From positions 20,859 to 84,858 of the forward strand of contig JAVHLJ010000008.1 of the NCBI GenBank assembly GCA_031082205.1: a stretch of DNA of 64,000 nucleotides, in the 5' to 3' direction. This document shows positions 25,032 to 36,786 of this stretch, one piece after another; positions within the stretch are counted from its first letter, which is position 1; each line of letters opens with the position of its first letter. This DNA comes from Elusimicrobiales bacterium (lineage in GTDB: Bacteria; Elusimicrobiota; Elusimicrobia; Elusimicrobiales; UBA9959). A program made the translations under genes and the position numbers. The notes under the pieces are model-generated. The model did no database searches. It saw nothing but the letters and a program-made list of their open reading frames with translations, and was not told the DNA's origin.

Positions 25032-26141
25032 TCAGAAAGTGTCGAGGCGGTCGAACTCTGAAACCGCTTTTTTCGAGAACAGCTCCGGCGCGTCGCGGTG
25101 ATAGGCGAAAGGCCCCTTAGGCCATTCCATGCCCAGTTTCATCGCCGTCTCTATGTCGTATTCGGAGGCCATGATCTCGGAAGCCAGCAGCCTGGCCTCC
25201 TCTATGACCGGGGCCATCAGTTCCCTGAATATCTCCGCCTTCTCCACCTTCCGCAGCCCGAGGTATTTAAGGATGTTGCCGAGTATGGGATTCTCGCCCG
25301 CTATGACGCCGTCCTCGTAAATATAAAAACCGATGGTGGACTTGCGGCCGAGCTGGCCGTACTGCACCAGGCGCGTCTCTATCGGGGAGGGGGCCAGCCG
25401 GTCCGGCCGGCCCAGGGCCTCGTACACGGCCTGGGCGGCCCTGACGTCGGCGTCCAGGCCCCGCCGGTCCAGCGCCTCGAAGGGACCGCGGACCGCTCCC
25501 GACATCTCCCGGAACGCGGAATCTATTTCGTGCGGACAGCCCTTGCCGGTCTCCAGCGCCCGCAGGGCGGACAGCGTGAAAACCCGGGAAAGACGCTCCA
25601 GTATCTGGCCCGGATTGTCCTTTACCAGCACTGGAGTGCGGCCGAGGCGGCGCATGAGTGCGGCGCAGGATTCCACGGCCGCGTCGGGCGTCTTTTCCCC
25701 GCGCGCTATCTCTACCAGCGGGTTCTCCCGCACGGGGGAGCCGAAGCGGAACCCGACCACCCCGTCCTCCGGGAGCTCGGTGGCGCGGAGGATCTCCTTC
25801 AGCGTGCGCGTCGAAGTGTTGACGGCGGTGAGAGGGGGCTTTCCGAGCTTCTTGAGCATCCTGGCGAAGCCGGCCCGGCGGTCCTCCATCTCCCGGTCGG
25901 GAGCCTCGATGAGCAGGTCGGCACCCTCGAATGTGGCGTAATCCTGGACGGGTTCTATATTGGCCAGCAGCCCGCTCTTCCCGTCCCGGGACAGGGACCA
26001 GCTTATCCTGGCCATCGCCTGCGCCAGGGCGTCCTTGAAATCGTCGTAAAGCCGGACCTGCAGGCCGTTGCGCGCCAGCAGTTCCGCCGCGCCCGCCCCG
26101 TTGCTGTCCGCGCCTATCACTCCGACAGCGTTTATTTCCAT
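25032..26141 (-). CDS. 3-hydroxyacyl-CoA dehydrogenase-like protein, active-site His lost
   Basis: 369 residues. The N-terminus has a Rossmann-like VIGADSNGAGAAELLARNG, a weakened GxGxxG, and Tyr-Asp-Asp at the end of beta2, where Asp/Glu binds NAD ribose. The middle GFRFGSPVRENPLVEI aligns with HFFNPxxxMxLVEI of hydroxyacyl-CoA dehydrogenases, but the catalytic His is Arg/Phe. The C-terminal helices (LGRKSTIGFYIYEDG; EWPKGPFAYHRD) match both halves of the C-terminal domain. It probably no longer oxidises hydroxyacyl-CoA, or uses another substrate. Gap to fhs is 31 bp, to the upstream gene 20 bp. Confidence 0.75.
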   Translation of the reverse strand: MEINAVGVIGADSNGAGAAELLARNGLQVRLYDDFKDALAQAMARISWSLSRDGKSGLLANIEPVQDYATFEGADLLIEAPDREMEDRRAGFARMLKKLGKPPLTAVNTSTRTLKEILRATELPEDGVVGFRFGSPVRENPLVEIARGEKTPDAAVESCAALMRRLGRTPVLVKDNPGQILERLSRVFTLSALRALETGKGCPHEIDSAFREMSGAVRGPFEALDRRGLDADVRAAQAVYEALGRPDRLAPSPIETRLVQYGQLGRKSTIGFYIYEDGVIAGENPILGNILKYLGLRKVEKAEIFRELMAPVIEEARLLASEIMASEYDIETAMKLGMEWPKGPFAYHRDAPELFSKKAVSEFDRLDTF

Positions 26142-26161
26142 GTATTGCGTCCGGGAGCGGT

Positions 26162-27709
26162 TCAGGCCGCCCGGACCTCCTCCATGCGCACGATCCCTTC
26201 CTTGTTGAGGACCACGCGTATTCGCTCGCGGTTGACGCGCGTGGCGCCGTCGCGGCCGCGGTAGGAGTAGCGCAGCACCAGGTTGAGCCGGTAGACGCGC
26301 GGGCAGGAGGAGGAGAGCAGCGTCCCGTCCGGCGCCACCCGGGTGTAATCGGCCCTCGTGTCGTCCGCCTGCTTGACGAATTCGGTTATATTGAAACGGA
26401 TGATATCGTTCAGGTCCTTGCGGCGGTCGTGCAGTTTCCCTATCAGGCGGGGCTTCAGGATCATCTCCTTCTTGTACTTGAAGACCCTCTCCGGCTTGCC
26501 GTCCTCGTCTATGGAGGTGATATTGTCTATGTTCCTGAGGTCCAGTATGTCCGCCGGGACGTCGCCCGGCTTGAGGAAGGTGAACGCCTCGCGCATCTCG
26601 CCTATCCTTATATCGTCGCGCGGGGTGAGTATCTCGCTACTGCGGTCGTAGAGCCACTTCGCCATGCTGCGAGAGAAGAAGACCTTCAGCCAGTCCTTTA
26701 TGCGGTCCTTGAAAATATAGCTCACCACGACTATCATGACGAAGGCCGCGCTGTTGAGGGCGTAACGGCTCTGCGCGTAGATGGTGGCGGCCACGGCGAA
26801 GAGCATGGCCACGCCGGCGGCTATCCCGGGGCCCAGCTGGGACATGGTGGTCCACTCTTCGACCTCGGCCTTCAGGTAAAGAGCGCTGGAGATGAACTTC
26901 TTGAGCACGCCGCGGCGGTAGATGAGGGTCTCCCCGCCGTCGGCTTTTTCGTAGACCGAAGGGTAGCCCATCGCCCGCCGGTAACCTTCCTGCTCGGCGG
27001 CCAGCCCGGCGAGCTGCTTCTCCGCGGCGGACAGCTTCGGGTCGCACGAAGGAGTCCCCACCCCGGCTCTGCGCAGGGCGGCGACCAGGGCCGCCAGGTA
27101 TTCCTCCAGCGTCAGGCTGCGGTACTCGTCGAAATAGGCGGCGGTCTCCCGGATCCTCAGCGGCACCGAGGAGTCGGTCACCTCTCGCTTGAGAGAGGAG
27201 AGCGCCGAGGAAAGCGAATGCAGGTCCATGACTAAATTATCCAGCCCCTCGGCGAGAAAGACCCCGGGCCGCGGGTTCTCGCCCCTGCCCAGCACGGAGA
27301 TGAAGAGCCTGGCCCCGTCGCGGAGCTCGCCGCGTATTATGCAGCCCAGCAGCTTGAACTCGTCGTAGAGAAGGGGGACCAGGCCCGGGTCCCGCTCTCC
27401 CGCCCGCAGCCGGGACAGCGCGGCCCTTATCCGGTATAGAGGCGAGAGAGCGTTGGAACCGTCGGCTATCTTGGCCAGCGACATGCGCGGGATCTGGAAG
27501 CGGACGTAGCGCTGCATGTCGCCGTAGAAGCGCTCCTTGGAATAGGTCTGCGGGGAGATGTTCAGGGCCTTGGGGACGAAAAAGTAGGCCTCCATGTCGA
27601 ACTCGGCCTTCGGAACGTCGGCCAGGTCCATCTCGAGCTTTATCTCGAAGCGGTGCCGGTCGTGGAACTTCACGCTGGCGTCGAATATGTCTTCCGAATC
27701 CTCTATCAT
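26162..27709 (-). CDS. Membrane-anchored protein of unknown function, 515 residues
   Basis: No family recognised. The N-terminal ~285 residues look soluble and mostly helical after a beta-rich first 50 residues; two adjacent membrane helices follow (GPGIAAGVAMLFAVAATIYA and AAFVMIVVVSYIF), then ~200 soluble residues ending in beta-like YRLNLVLRYSYRG. No signal peptide, so both large parts are probably cytoplasmic around a hairpin anchor. It lies 34 bp downstream of the xerD-like gene and 20 bp upstream of the dehydrogenase-like gene in a co-directional series. Confidence 0.7.
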   Translation of the reverse strand: MIEDSEDIFDASVKFHDRHRFEIKLEMDLADVPKAEFDMEAYFFVPKALNISPQTYSKERFYGDMQRYVRFQIPRMSLAKIADGSNALSPLYRIRAALSRLRAGERDPGLVPLLYDEFKLLGCIIRGELRDGARLFISVLGRGENPRPGVFLAEGLDNLVMDLHSLSSALSSLKREVTDSSVPLRIRETAAYFDEYRSLTLEEYLAALVAALRRAGVGTPSCDPKLSAAEKQLAGLAAEQEGYRRAMGYPSVYEKADGGETLIYRRGVLKKFISSALYLKAEVEEWTTMSQLGPGIAAGVAMLFAVAATIYAQSRYALNSAAFVMIVVVSYIFKDRIKDWLKVFFSRSMAKWLYDRSSEILTPRDDIRIGEMREAFTFLKPGDVPADILDLRNIDNITSIDEDGKPERVFKYKKEMILKPRLIGKLHDRRKDLNDIIRFNITEFVKQADDTRADYTRVAPDGTLLSSSCPRVYRLNLVLRYSYRGRDGATRVNRERIRVVLNKEGIVRMEEVRAA

Positions 27710-27743
27710 GGCCTGCCCATATTTTACCTATTATTACCGTCGG

Positions 27744-28640
27744 TCAGCCCTCCGGGTGGAAGCGCTTGTGGGCCTTCTTGAGGCCGGAGCGCTCCACGTG
27801 GGTGTAAATTTGCGTGGTATTGAGGCTGGCGTGCCCCAGCATCTCCTGTATCGAGCGCAGGTCCGCGCCGGATTGCAGCAGGTGGGAGGCGAAGGTGTGG
27901 CGCAGGAGGTGCGGATGCAGCGGGGCCGCCACGCCGGCCCTGCGGCCCAGCGCCAGCAGGTCCTTCCACATCTGGACCCGGCTCAGCTTTCCGCCGGACT
28001 TGTTGAGGAAGAGCTCGCCGGCGGGCGAAAGGCCGCCGAACTTGAGCTGGCGCAGCTCCATGTAGGAGCGCAGCGCGTCCAGCGCCCGCGCGTGAACCGG
28101 GACTATCCGCTCCTTGCCGCCCTTGCCGAACACCCGCACCCAGCCCTGGTCGAGGTTGACCGACTCGAGCCGCAGCGCGAGCAGTTCGGAGACCCGCAGC
28201 CCGCAGGCGTAGAGAAGTTCGGCCGCGGCCAGCGCGCGCGTCAGCGCGAAATCCTCCCCCGGCGGGTAATCCAGCAGCTTCTCCATGTCCTCCCGGCTGA
28301 CCGAAGGCGGTATGCGGCGCTCGATACGGGGAGAGCGGAAATTGGCCGTCGGGTCCTTCTTTATCCTGCCTTCCAGCAGCAGGAAGCGGTAGAAGGACCG
28401 GATGGCCTCCGTCTTGCGGAAGATGCTGGAAGCCTTGAGGCCCAGCTGCGACTTGAGCCGCCAGAGATAGGCCTCCACCGCCTCGGCGCCGGCGGCCAGC
28501 GGGTCGGCCTTGCGGCTTTCCAGCCAGGCCAGCCAGGCCGACACGTCGCCGGCGTAGGACTTGCAGGTGTTGCCGGCCAGCCCCCTCTCCGCCGACAGGT
28601 GGCGGAAGAAGGAGGCGGCCAGCGGGTGGCGCTTCGCCAT
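27744..28640 (-). CDS. xerD: Site-specific tyrosine recombinase XerC/XerD
   Basis: 298 residues, standard Xer length. The SAM-like N-terminal domain (FFRHLSAERGLAGNTCKSYAGD) is followed by the catalytic domain: Arg in CGLRVSELLAL, Lys in GKGGKERIVPV, HLLRHTFASHLL (His-x-x-Arg), GHAS and the nucleophile Tyr in TTQIYTHV. It resolves chromosome dimers at dif; XerC versus XerD cannot be told here. Its start overlaps the recA stop by one base (TAATG), so it is cotranslated with recA. Confidence 0.9.
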   Translation of the reverse strand: MAKRHPLAASFFRHLSAERGLAGNTCKSYAGDVSAWLAWLESRKADPLAAGAEAVEAYLWRLKSQLGLKASSIFRKTEAIRSFYRFLLLEGRIKKDPTANFRSPRIERRIPPSVSREDMEKLLDYPPGEDFALTRALAAAELLYACGLRVSELLALRLESVNLDQGWVRVFGKGGKERIVPVHARALDALRSYMELRQLKFGGLSPAGELFLNKSGGKLSRVQMWKDLLALGRRAGVAAPLHPHLLRHTFASHLLQSGADLRSIQEMLGHASLNTTQIYTHVERSGLKKAHKRFHPEG

Positions 28641-29707
28641 TACTTACGGGCTGAAGCTTTCTCTTTTTTCGCCGCCGGCTCGGCGCCGCCGGCGGACTTG
28701 TCCATCTGCCCCGTCCCGGTCAGGAATCGCCCGCGCAGCGCGGCTTCCAGTTCCGCGGCCTTGTCCTTGTTCTGTTTGAGCCAGGCCTTGGCGTTCTCGC
28801 GGCCCTGGCCGATGCGCGCGCCGCCGTACTCGAACCAGGTGCCGCTCTTCTCAACCAGCCCGGTCTCGACGCCCATGTCCAGCAGGCAGCCCTCGGTGGA
28901 GATGCCCTCGCCGTTGACCATCTCGAACTCGGCCTGCCGGTAGGGCGGGGCGACCTTGTTCTTGACGACCTTGACGCGTATGCGCGCGCCGGTCACGATG
29001 TCGCCCTGCTTGAGCGTCTCTATCTTGCGTATGTCCATGCGCACGGAGGAGTAGAACTTGAGCGCGAGGCCGCCCGTAGTGGTCTCGGGACTGCCGAACA
29101 TCACGCCGATCTTGTGGCGGATCTGGTTGATGAAGACGACGGTCGTCTTGGTGGAGGCGACTATCGAGGTCAGCTTGCGCAGGGCCTGGCTCATCAGGCG
29201 GGCCTGCAGGCCGACGTGCGAATCGCCCATCTCGCCCTCTATCTCGGCCTTGGGCACGAGGGCCGCCACCGAGTCGATGACGATGATGTCCAGCGCGCCG
29301 GAGCGCACCAGCTTCTCCGTGATCTCCAGCGCCTGCTCGCCCGAGTCGGGCTGGGAGATAAGGAGATTATCTATATCCACGCCCAGGCGCTTGGCGTAGA
29401 CCGGGTCCAGCGCGTGCTCGGCGTCGATGAACGCGGCGGCGCCGCCCTTCTTCTGCGCTTCGGCCAGTATGTGCAGCGTCAGCGTGGTCTTGCCGGAGGC
29501 CTCCGGGCCGTAGATCTCTATGACGCGCCCGCGGGGCAGGCCGCCCACGCCCAGCGCCAGGTCGAGGGAAAGCGCGCCGGTCGGCAGAGTCTCCACCTTC
29601 ATCCTGGCGGAGCGCTCGCCCAGCTTCATGATCGCTTCCTTGCCGAAACTCTTCTCTATCTGCGAAAGCGCCGCTTCGAGCGCCCGCGCCTTGTCTTCTT
29701 TCACCAT
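28640..29707 (-). CDS. recA: Recombinase RecA
   Basis: 355 residues with Walker [10 protein letters not shown], the MKLGERSAR stretch, [18 protein letters not shown] and [14 protein letters not shown] (loop L2 region). RecA forms filaments on ssDNA for strand exchange and SOS induction. A good GGAGG precedes the start. Coupled to the Xer gene by TAATG. The upstream region carries a perfect inverted repeat that could be an SOS-type operator. Confidence 0.97.
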   Translation of the reverse strand: MVKEDKARALEAALSQIEKSFGKEAIMKLGERSARMKVETLPTGALSLDLALGVGGLPRGRVIEIYGPEASGKTTLTLHILAEAQKKGGAAAFIDAEHALDPVYAKRLGVDIDNLLISQPDSGEQALEITEKLVRSGALDIIVIDSVAALVPKAEIEGEMGDSHVGLQARLMSQALRKLTSIVASTKTTVVFINQIRHKIGVMFGSPETTTGGLALKFYSSVRMDIRKIETLKQGDIVTGARIRVKVVKNKVAPPYRQAEFEMVNGEGISTEGCLLDMGVETGLVEKSGTWFEYGGARIGQGRENAKAWLKQNKDKAAELEAALRGRFLTGTGQMDKSAGGAEPAAKKEKASARK

Positions 29708-29755
29708 GTTACCTCCGTTGTACCGCGTTTACCGTCATCAATATCCTACGGGACC

Positions 29756-29779
29756 GGTGCGACAGCGTAGTGTCGCACC
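29756..29779. promoter_or_regulatory. Inverted repeat upstream of recA (possible LexA-type operator)
   Basis: GGTGCGACA, six bases, TGTCGCACC: a perfect 9-bp inverted repeat 49 bp upstream of the recA start. recA is usually LexA-controlled, but LexA boxes differ between phyla and this one matches none I know. It could also be a simple RNA hairpin. Confidence 0.5.
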
Positions 29780-29842
29780 CCCCTTGAAATATTATGTTAA
29801 CCGAGATTATAGTATATGACGCGGACGGCGTAAAGCGGCGGC

Positions 29843-29876
29843 ACAAAAGAAGGACGGCGCCCTCGCGGGCGCCGTC
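29843..29876 (-). terminator. Terminator of the polycationic peptide gene
   Basis: Perfect 10-bp stem GACGGCGCCC/GGGCGCCGTC around a TCGC loop at 29853-29876, followed on the minus strand by CTTCTTTT. It lies 27 bp after the stop of the 31-residue peptide gene. Confidence 0.85.
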
Positions 29877-29903
29877 TTACTGATTTTTTCCGGGGACCGG
29901 AAA

Positions 29904-29999
29904 TTACTTCCGCTTCCCTTTCTTCGCCTTCTTGACCGCTTTCTTGGCGACTTTCTTCTTGGCCACTTTCTTAGCGGCCTTCTTCTTGGCTTTAGGCAT
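29904..29999 (-). CDS. 31-residue Lys/Ala-rich polycationic protein
   Basis: ATG 29999 with AAGGAG upstream opens a 31-residue frame made almost only of Lys, Ala and Val in KKA/KKV repeats, ending GKRK. About 18 of the 31 residues are basic. It has its own strong terminator and its own upstream region, so it is a real one-gene unit. The composition is that of histone H1/HU tails and of the small nucleoid proteins of chlamydiae and Bdellovibrio-like bacteria, so DNA or RNA compaction is the best guess. Low-complexity composition prevents any homology call. Confidence 0.75.
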   Translation of the reverse strand: MPKAKKKAAKKVAKKKVAKKAVKKAKKGKRK

Positions 30000-30129
30000 T
30001 TTTCAGTTTTCTCCTTGGCCCATTAGGGCTCGCATAGATTGTAGATGATGGAAATTGAAAATGCAATACCTTTCTTGAAATATTTTCCGTAATTTTTCCG
30101 CGGCGCCCATTTTATATAATCCTTAAATC

Positions 30130-31098
30130 ATGAAAACGACATGCGCAACGCTGATCCTATCTCTCGCCGCGGCCCCGCTCGCGGCCCAGGGGACCGGGTA
30201 TCCGTCCCTCGACGGCCCCCCTTCCTTCGACGAGGGGCCGGGCTTCGCGGTGCTCAACCCCTCCGCCGGGACCCGCCTCAGGACCGAAGCCTTCGCCGAC
30301 ATGATCGCCGAAAGCGACGTCGTCTACGTGGGAGAATCCCACGACCAGAAATTCGCGCACCTGGCGCAGCTGGAAGCCCTGAAGATACTGGCTTTCGCGA
30401 AAAAGAACAAGGTGGTGGTCGGATTCGAGATGCTCAACTCCGGCCTTCAGCCGGTCCTGGACCGCTACGCCGCCGGAAAGATCACGGAGCAGGAATTCCT
30501 TTCGCAGGCGGACTGGAAGAAAGAGTGGGGCTTCGACTTCGGCCTCTACAAACCGCTTTTCGACTACATAAGGAAGAATAAATTAAAGGCGGCGGCGCTC
30601 AACGTCCCGCGCCCGGTGATAAGGAAGATCGCCCGCGGCGGCGTCGGCGCGCTTTCGCCGGAAGAAAAAAAGTTCCTTCCGGAGAAAGTGGAGATAAATC
30701 ACGATCCCGTCTACGTCGCGTATCTGCGCTCCACCTACGGCGCCCACGGGGACAACCCGATGGCCAAGGTCATCACCTGGGACAATTACCTGCTCTCGAT
30801 GGCCGCCTGGAACGAGGGCATGGGCGACGCCGCCGTAAAGGCCATGAAAAAGCACAAGGGGCACGCGATGCTGGTGATAGCCGGCAACGGCCATGTCGTT
30901 TACAACGCGGGCATCCCCTTCTCCGTAAGGAACAGGGCGCCGGGACTGAAGCATCTCTCGGTCTACACGGAGGACGCGGAGAAGATAGAGGAGTTCCGCG
31001 CGAAGCCCTCCCCCCTGGCCGACCTGGTCTGGTTCGTCAAGCACGAACGTCCGGCCGCGCCTCCCGCGGTCTCGACCGCCCCGGCCGGAACGCCGTAA
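30130..31098 (+). CDS. ChaN-like haem-binding uptake/Tiki-fold protein
   Basis: 322 residues with a signal peptide (MKTTCATLILSLAAAPLAA). VVYVGESHDQKFAHLAQLEAL is the characteristic ChaN/PhuW (DUF399) stretch, with further conserved NPMAKVITWDNYLLSMAAW and AMLVIAGNGHVVYNAGIPF. Related proteins bind haem or act as metal-dependent peptidases of the Tiki superfamily; which applies is not clear. A TATAAT at 30115-30120 is only 9 bases before the ATG, so the mRNA is nearly leaderless. Confidence 0.8.
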   Translation: MKTTCATLILSLAAAPLAAQGTGYPSLDGPPSFDEGPGFAVLNPSAGTRLRTEAFADMIAESDVVYVGESHDQKFAHLAQLEALKILAFAKKNKVVVGFEMLNSGLQPVLDRYAAGKITEQEFLSQADWKKEWGFDFGLYKPLFDYIRKNKLKAAALNVPRPVIRKIARGGVGALSPEEKKFLPEKVEINHDPVYVAYLRSTYGAHGDNPMAKVITWDNYLLSMAAWNEGMGDAAVKAMKKHKGHAMLVIAGNGHVVYNAGIPFSVRNRAPGLKHLSVYTEDAEKIEEFRAKPSPLADLVWFVKHERPAAPPAVSTAPAGTP

Positions 31099-31113
31099 GC
31101 GCGGCAAGGGACC

Positions 31114-33102
31114 ATGAACGCGAAAAAGGCGGCCGCCCCCCTCCTGCTGCTGGCGCTCTTCGCCGCCTTTTCGCTGATCAAGGTCCGGCTGTTCTCCCTC
31201 TCTCCCGGCTTCGACCCCTCCGACGACACGGCCTTTTTCTGGTCCGAATCCGCTTTCCAGTACCGCTACGCGAAAATGGCGGCGGAAGGCGTTACGATAC
31301 CGGAGACCGACGCCGCCGCGCAGTTCCCGGAAGGCGCCCGGCCCCGGGAGGAATTCACGCTGGGCATGGAACTGCTGAGCGGAGGGCTCTACCGCCTGCT
31401 CTTCGGCGGCGGCCAGGGCCCGCCCTTCCACGTCTACCTGACATGGGTCATCTCCTTCTACACCTCGCTGACGCTTCTGTCGGTTTACGCCCTGGGCCTG
31501 GCGCTGGGAGGGGGCAGGGCCGGGGCCCTGCTCGCCGCGCTCTTCTATGTCTCCGCCCGGGCGAGCTGGGCCCGGACCGTCAACGGCTTCAATTACGAGG
31601 ACTTCGCCCTGCCGATGCTGTTCGGCGGGCTCGCTTTTTTCATCGGGGCGATGAAAGAGGAAGGACGGAGGCGGACGGCCTATTCCGCTCTCTGCGCGCT
31701 GCTCACGGCTGCGGCGCTGGCCGGCTGGCATTTCTCCCGGTTCTATCTCCTGGTCTTCGCCGCCGCTGCGGCGGCCGTTACGCTGGCCAGGCGCGACGGG
31801 GACAGCGCCCTGGTCCCCCTGGCCGCGCTGCTGGCCGGGTCGGTCGCGGCGGCTCTCTCGGTGCCCGTGCTGAGGGCCGGCGGACTGCTGCTCTCGCCGC
31901 CGCTCATACTGCTGGCGGCGCTGGCCGCCGCGCTTTACGCCGGCCGGATTTTCGAGCTCACGCCCGGGCGCAGGGCGCTGGTCTTCCTCGGCTCGGCGGC
32001 GCTGCTGGCCGCGGCGGCGGCGGTCATGCCCGGGGCCGACGCGCGGGAATACTCGCACGTCTATTCTCTTTTAACGGAGAAGCTCCGCTTCATGCTGGTC
32101 AAACCGGACGACCCTCTGCTGCTGCCTTTTGAGGCCAGGGTCCTTTGGGTGGAGGCCCTGGAAACGCCCGGCCCGCACGACTGGTTCACCTGGCTCTCGG
32201 TGCTGCTGCCGCTGGGACTGCCCCCCTTCCTCCTCGGCGCCTGGCGGCTGCGGGGCGGCGCTCCCCTCCACCGCGCGATCTTCTTCGCGCTGGCCGCGGC
32301 TTTCCTGCTCGCTTCTTTCTTCGCCGTCAGGATGTTCCTCTTCAGCGCTTTCTTCCTGGCGGTCTGCGCGGCGGTTTATCCCGCGATGATAAAGGAGCTG
32401 GCCGCCTCGATGGGAGGCAAGAGGGCCGCGGCCCTCGCCGCGGCGGCCCTGTTCCTGGCCTTCGCGGCCGACCTGCTCGCTTTCGGGCTCAGGCCGCGCC
32501 CGGAGTCCCCGCCGACTTTCTACCGGGAGGACGTAAAGACGCTGGTCGAATGGGCCAGGGCGGGAACGCGCGATGATGAAGTATTCCTGGGCAACCTCGG
32601 GGCCTCGGCCGCGCTGCTGGCCTACGCCGGCAGGCCGACGGTCGTCAATCCGAAATTCGAGACGAAAAGGCTCAGGGACAAATTCGAGCGCTTCGCCCGG
32701 GCGATCTTTGAAAGCGAGCGGGAACTTCACGCGCTCTGCCTCGAATACGGCGCGGACTACTTCGTCCACGAAAATCATTTCGTCCTGGACCGGTCGGACA
32801 AGTCTTTCCGGTACCTGGCGGACAAGCTGCGGCTGCCCACGGGGTCGGCGGCGTACCTGATGCAGTTCGCGCCGGACAGGCTGAAATTATTCGCCCCCGC
32901 GCACCAGACCTCCACTTTCCGCGTCTACAGGGTCCTGCGTCCCGGCGAAAAGCGTCCGGCCCCCGGCTCTTTCCCGTACGACCCCATGTACGACCCGCGC
33001 GTCTTCGGCGCGGACCGCGGCGGGGAACTCTTCGACGACGCCCCCGTGAGGCGGGCGGCTCTGCGAATACTTATCGGGAAGGAGACCGGGCGCGGGAACT
33101 GA
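31114..33102 (+). CDS. Multi-spanning membrane protein, STT3/PMT-like glycosyltransferase candidate
   Basis: 662 residues: about 11-12 hydrophobic helices over the first ~450 residues, then ~210 soluble periplasmic residues. ESAFQYRYAKMAAEG in the first loop and NLGASAALLAYAGRPTVVNPKF after the last helix follow the general plan of STT3/PMT-type GT-C enzymes, where acidic residues in loop 1 are catalytic and the C-terminal domain is outside. The classic WWDYG motif is absent, so oligosaccharyltransferase activity is not shown. It starts 15 bp after the ChaN-like gene. Confidence 0.6.
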   Translation: MNAKKAAAPLLLLALFAAFSLIKVRLFSLSPGFDPSDDTAFFWSESAFQYRYAKMAAEGVTIPETDAAAQFPEGARPREEFTLGMELLSGGLYRLLFGGGQGPPFHVYLTWVISFYTSLTLLSVYALGLALGGGRAGALLAALFYVSARASWARTVNGFNYEDFALPMLFGGLAFFIGAMKEEGRRRTAYSALCALLTAAALAGWHFSRFYLLVFAAAAAAVTLARRDGDSALVPLAALLAGSVAAALSVPVLRAGGLLLSPPLILLAALAAALYAGRIFELTPGRRALVFLGSAALLAAAAAVMPGADAREYSHVYSLLTEKLRFMLVKPDDPLLLPFEARVLWVEALETPGPHDWFTWLSVLLPLGLPPFLLGAWRLRGGAPLHRAIFFALAAAFLLASFFAVRMFLFSAFFLAVCAAVYPAMIKELAASMGGKRAAALAAAALFLAFAADLLAFGLRPRPESPPTFYREDVKTLVEWARAGTRDDEVFLGNLGASAALLAYAGRPTVVNPKFETKRLRDKFERFARAIFESERELHALCLEYGADYFVHENHFVLDRSDKSFRYLADKLRLPTGSAAYLMQFAPDRLKLFAPAHQTSTFRVYRVLRPGEKRPAPGSFPYDPMYDPRVFGADRGGELFDDAPVRRAALRILIGKETGRGN

Positions 33103-33117
33103 GCGCCCGGCGGACGG

Positions 33118-34107
33118 TCAGATCGAGTCGGAGTTGCGCGAGCGGCCGGCGGAGGCGTAGGAAGCGTCGATATTGTAGTAGCCGTAGGTAAGCTTGGCCA
33201 TGCGGGCTATGAACGTCTTGGCGCTGGCGTAGCTGGGCACGTCGCCGGTAAGCACCGCTATTATGTAATCCCCGCGCGGCGAGAACACCACCCCCACGTC
33301 GTGGCAGGATCGCCTCAGCAGCCCGGTCTTGTGCCCTATCTCCCAGCCTATCGGCAGCCCCTTGCGCAGGCGCGTGCGCCCCTTGTTGTGCTTCATCAGG
33401 TCCAGCATCAGCTGGCTGGACCCGCTGTCTATCATCGCGCCGGCGTAGATCCTGTCGAGCAGCAGAGCCATCTCGCGCGGCGTGGTGTAGTTCTCGCGCG
33501 CCACCCGGCCGGAAGTGAGGCTCATGCCCTCGGGGGTTATGTTAGTGTAGACCATCCCTATCTTGCGGAAAGCGTGCTCCAGGTACGAATAGCCGACATG
33601 ATCGATGATCATCTGCGCGGCCGTGTTGTCGCTCTCCGTGATCATCTTGTAGAGCAGTTCCATTACGCTGAGGCTGGTGCCCTCGCGCGCCCATTTGAGC
33701 GAGCCGGAGCCGCCGCGGCGGTCCTTGCCCGTCAGCCTTATGCGGGCCTCCAGGGACATTTCGCCGCGCGCGATCTTGTCGAAGACAGCGGCCATGATGG
33801 GGACCTTTATGAGGCTGGCCGACGGGAAGAGCCGGTCGGGCTGGTAGGCCCAGGTCCGGCCCGTGCGCAGGTCCTTGAGGTAGATGCCGACGCGTCCGGG
33901 GTAGGCTATGGAGGCCTTGGAGAGGGCGGAGATCATCGCGTCCCATTCCAGGTCGCTCAGCGGCGCCTCGGGGCTGTCGGCCTGAACGGCCCCCGACGGA
34001 GGAAAGCCGGCCGAGGAGAACCGGCGGCCCGCCGCGCCGCCGAGGAGGTAGGCCCCCCACATAGCGGCGGCCAGCAGTAAAAGCGCCGCCAGAGCCCGCT
34101 TCTTCAT
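33118..34107 (-). CDS. Class A beta-lactamase-type serine hydrolase
   Basis: 329 residues with an N-terminal membrane or signal helix. The serine penicillin-recognising motifs are in order: SASLIK (Ser98, Lys101), SDN (159-161) and HKTG (259-262). The omega-loop Glu that deacylates beta-lactams in class A enzymes is not obvious: the region reads TPEGMSLTSGRVARENYTTP, which may keep one Glu. It could be a weak beta-lactamase or a cell-wall amidase-type enzyme. It is 7 bp after clpC, in the same direction. Confidence 0.8.
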   Translation of the reverse strand: MKKRALAALLLLAAAMWGAYLLGGAAGRRFSSAGFPPSGAVQADSPEAPLSDLEWDAMISALSKASIAYPGRVGIYLKDLRTGRTWAYQPDRLFPSASLIKVPIMAAVFDKIARGEMSLEARIRLTGKDRRGGSGSLKWAREGTSLSVMELLYKMITESDNTAAQMIIDHVGYSYLEHAFRKIGMVYTNITPEGMSLTSGRVARENYTTPREMALLLDRIYAGAMIDSGSSQLMLDLMKHNKGRTRLRKGLPIGWEIGHKTGLLRRSCHDVGVVFSPRGDYIIAVLTGDVPSYASAKTFIARMAKLTYGYYNIDASYASAGRSRNSDSI

Positions 34108-34114
34108 CGCCGCG

Positions 34115-36598
<2,484 letters not shown>

Positions 36599-36657
36599 GT
36601 GCGGTCTCCTTCGTCGGATGAAAAGCGAAATCCGTAAAAGCCCGGCCGCATCGGCGG

Positions 36658-36682
36658 GGGACACCATGCTGCATGGTGTCCC
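36658..36682. repeat. Palindromic repeat, copy 2
   Basis: GGGACACCATGC, T, GCATGGTGTCCC: perfect 12-bp arms, identical core to copy 1, in the gap between clpC and the NfeD gene. No T tract follows, so terminator function is unlikely here. Confidence 0.85.
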
Positions 36683-36786
36683 GGTACCATCCGCTCCGCC
36701 GGCCGGATTGAATCTATATGAATATTATGACACAACGGGGGCGGGGGTTTCAATTTTCCCCCGCGGAAGGGCCGGCGCGCGGGCGG

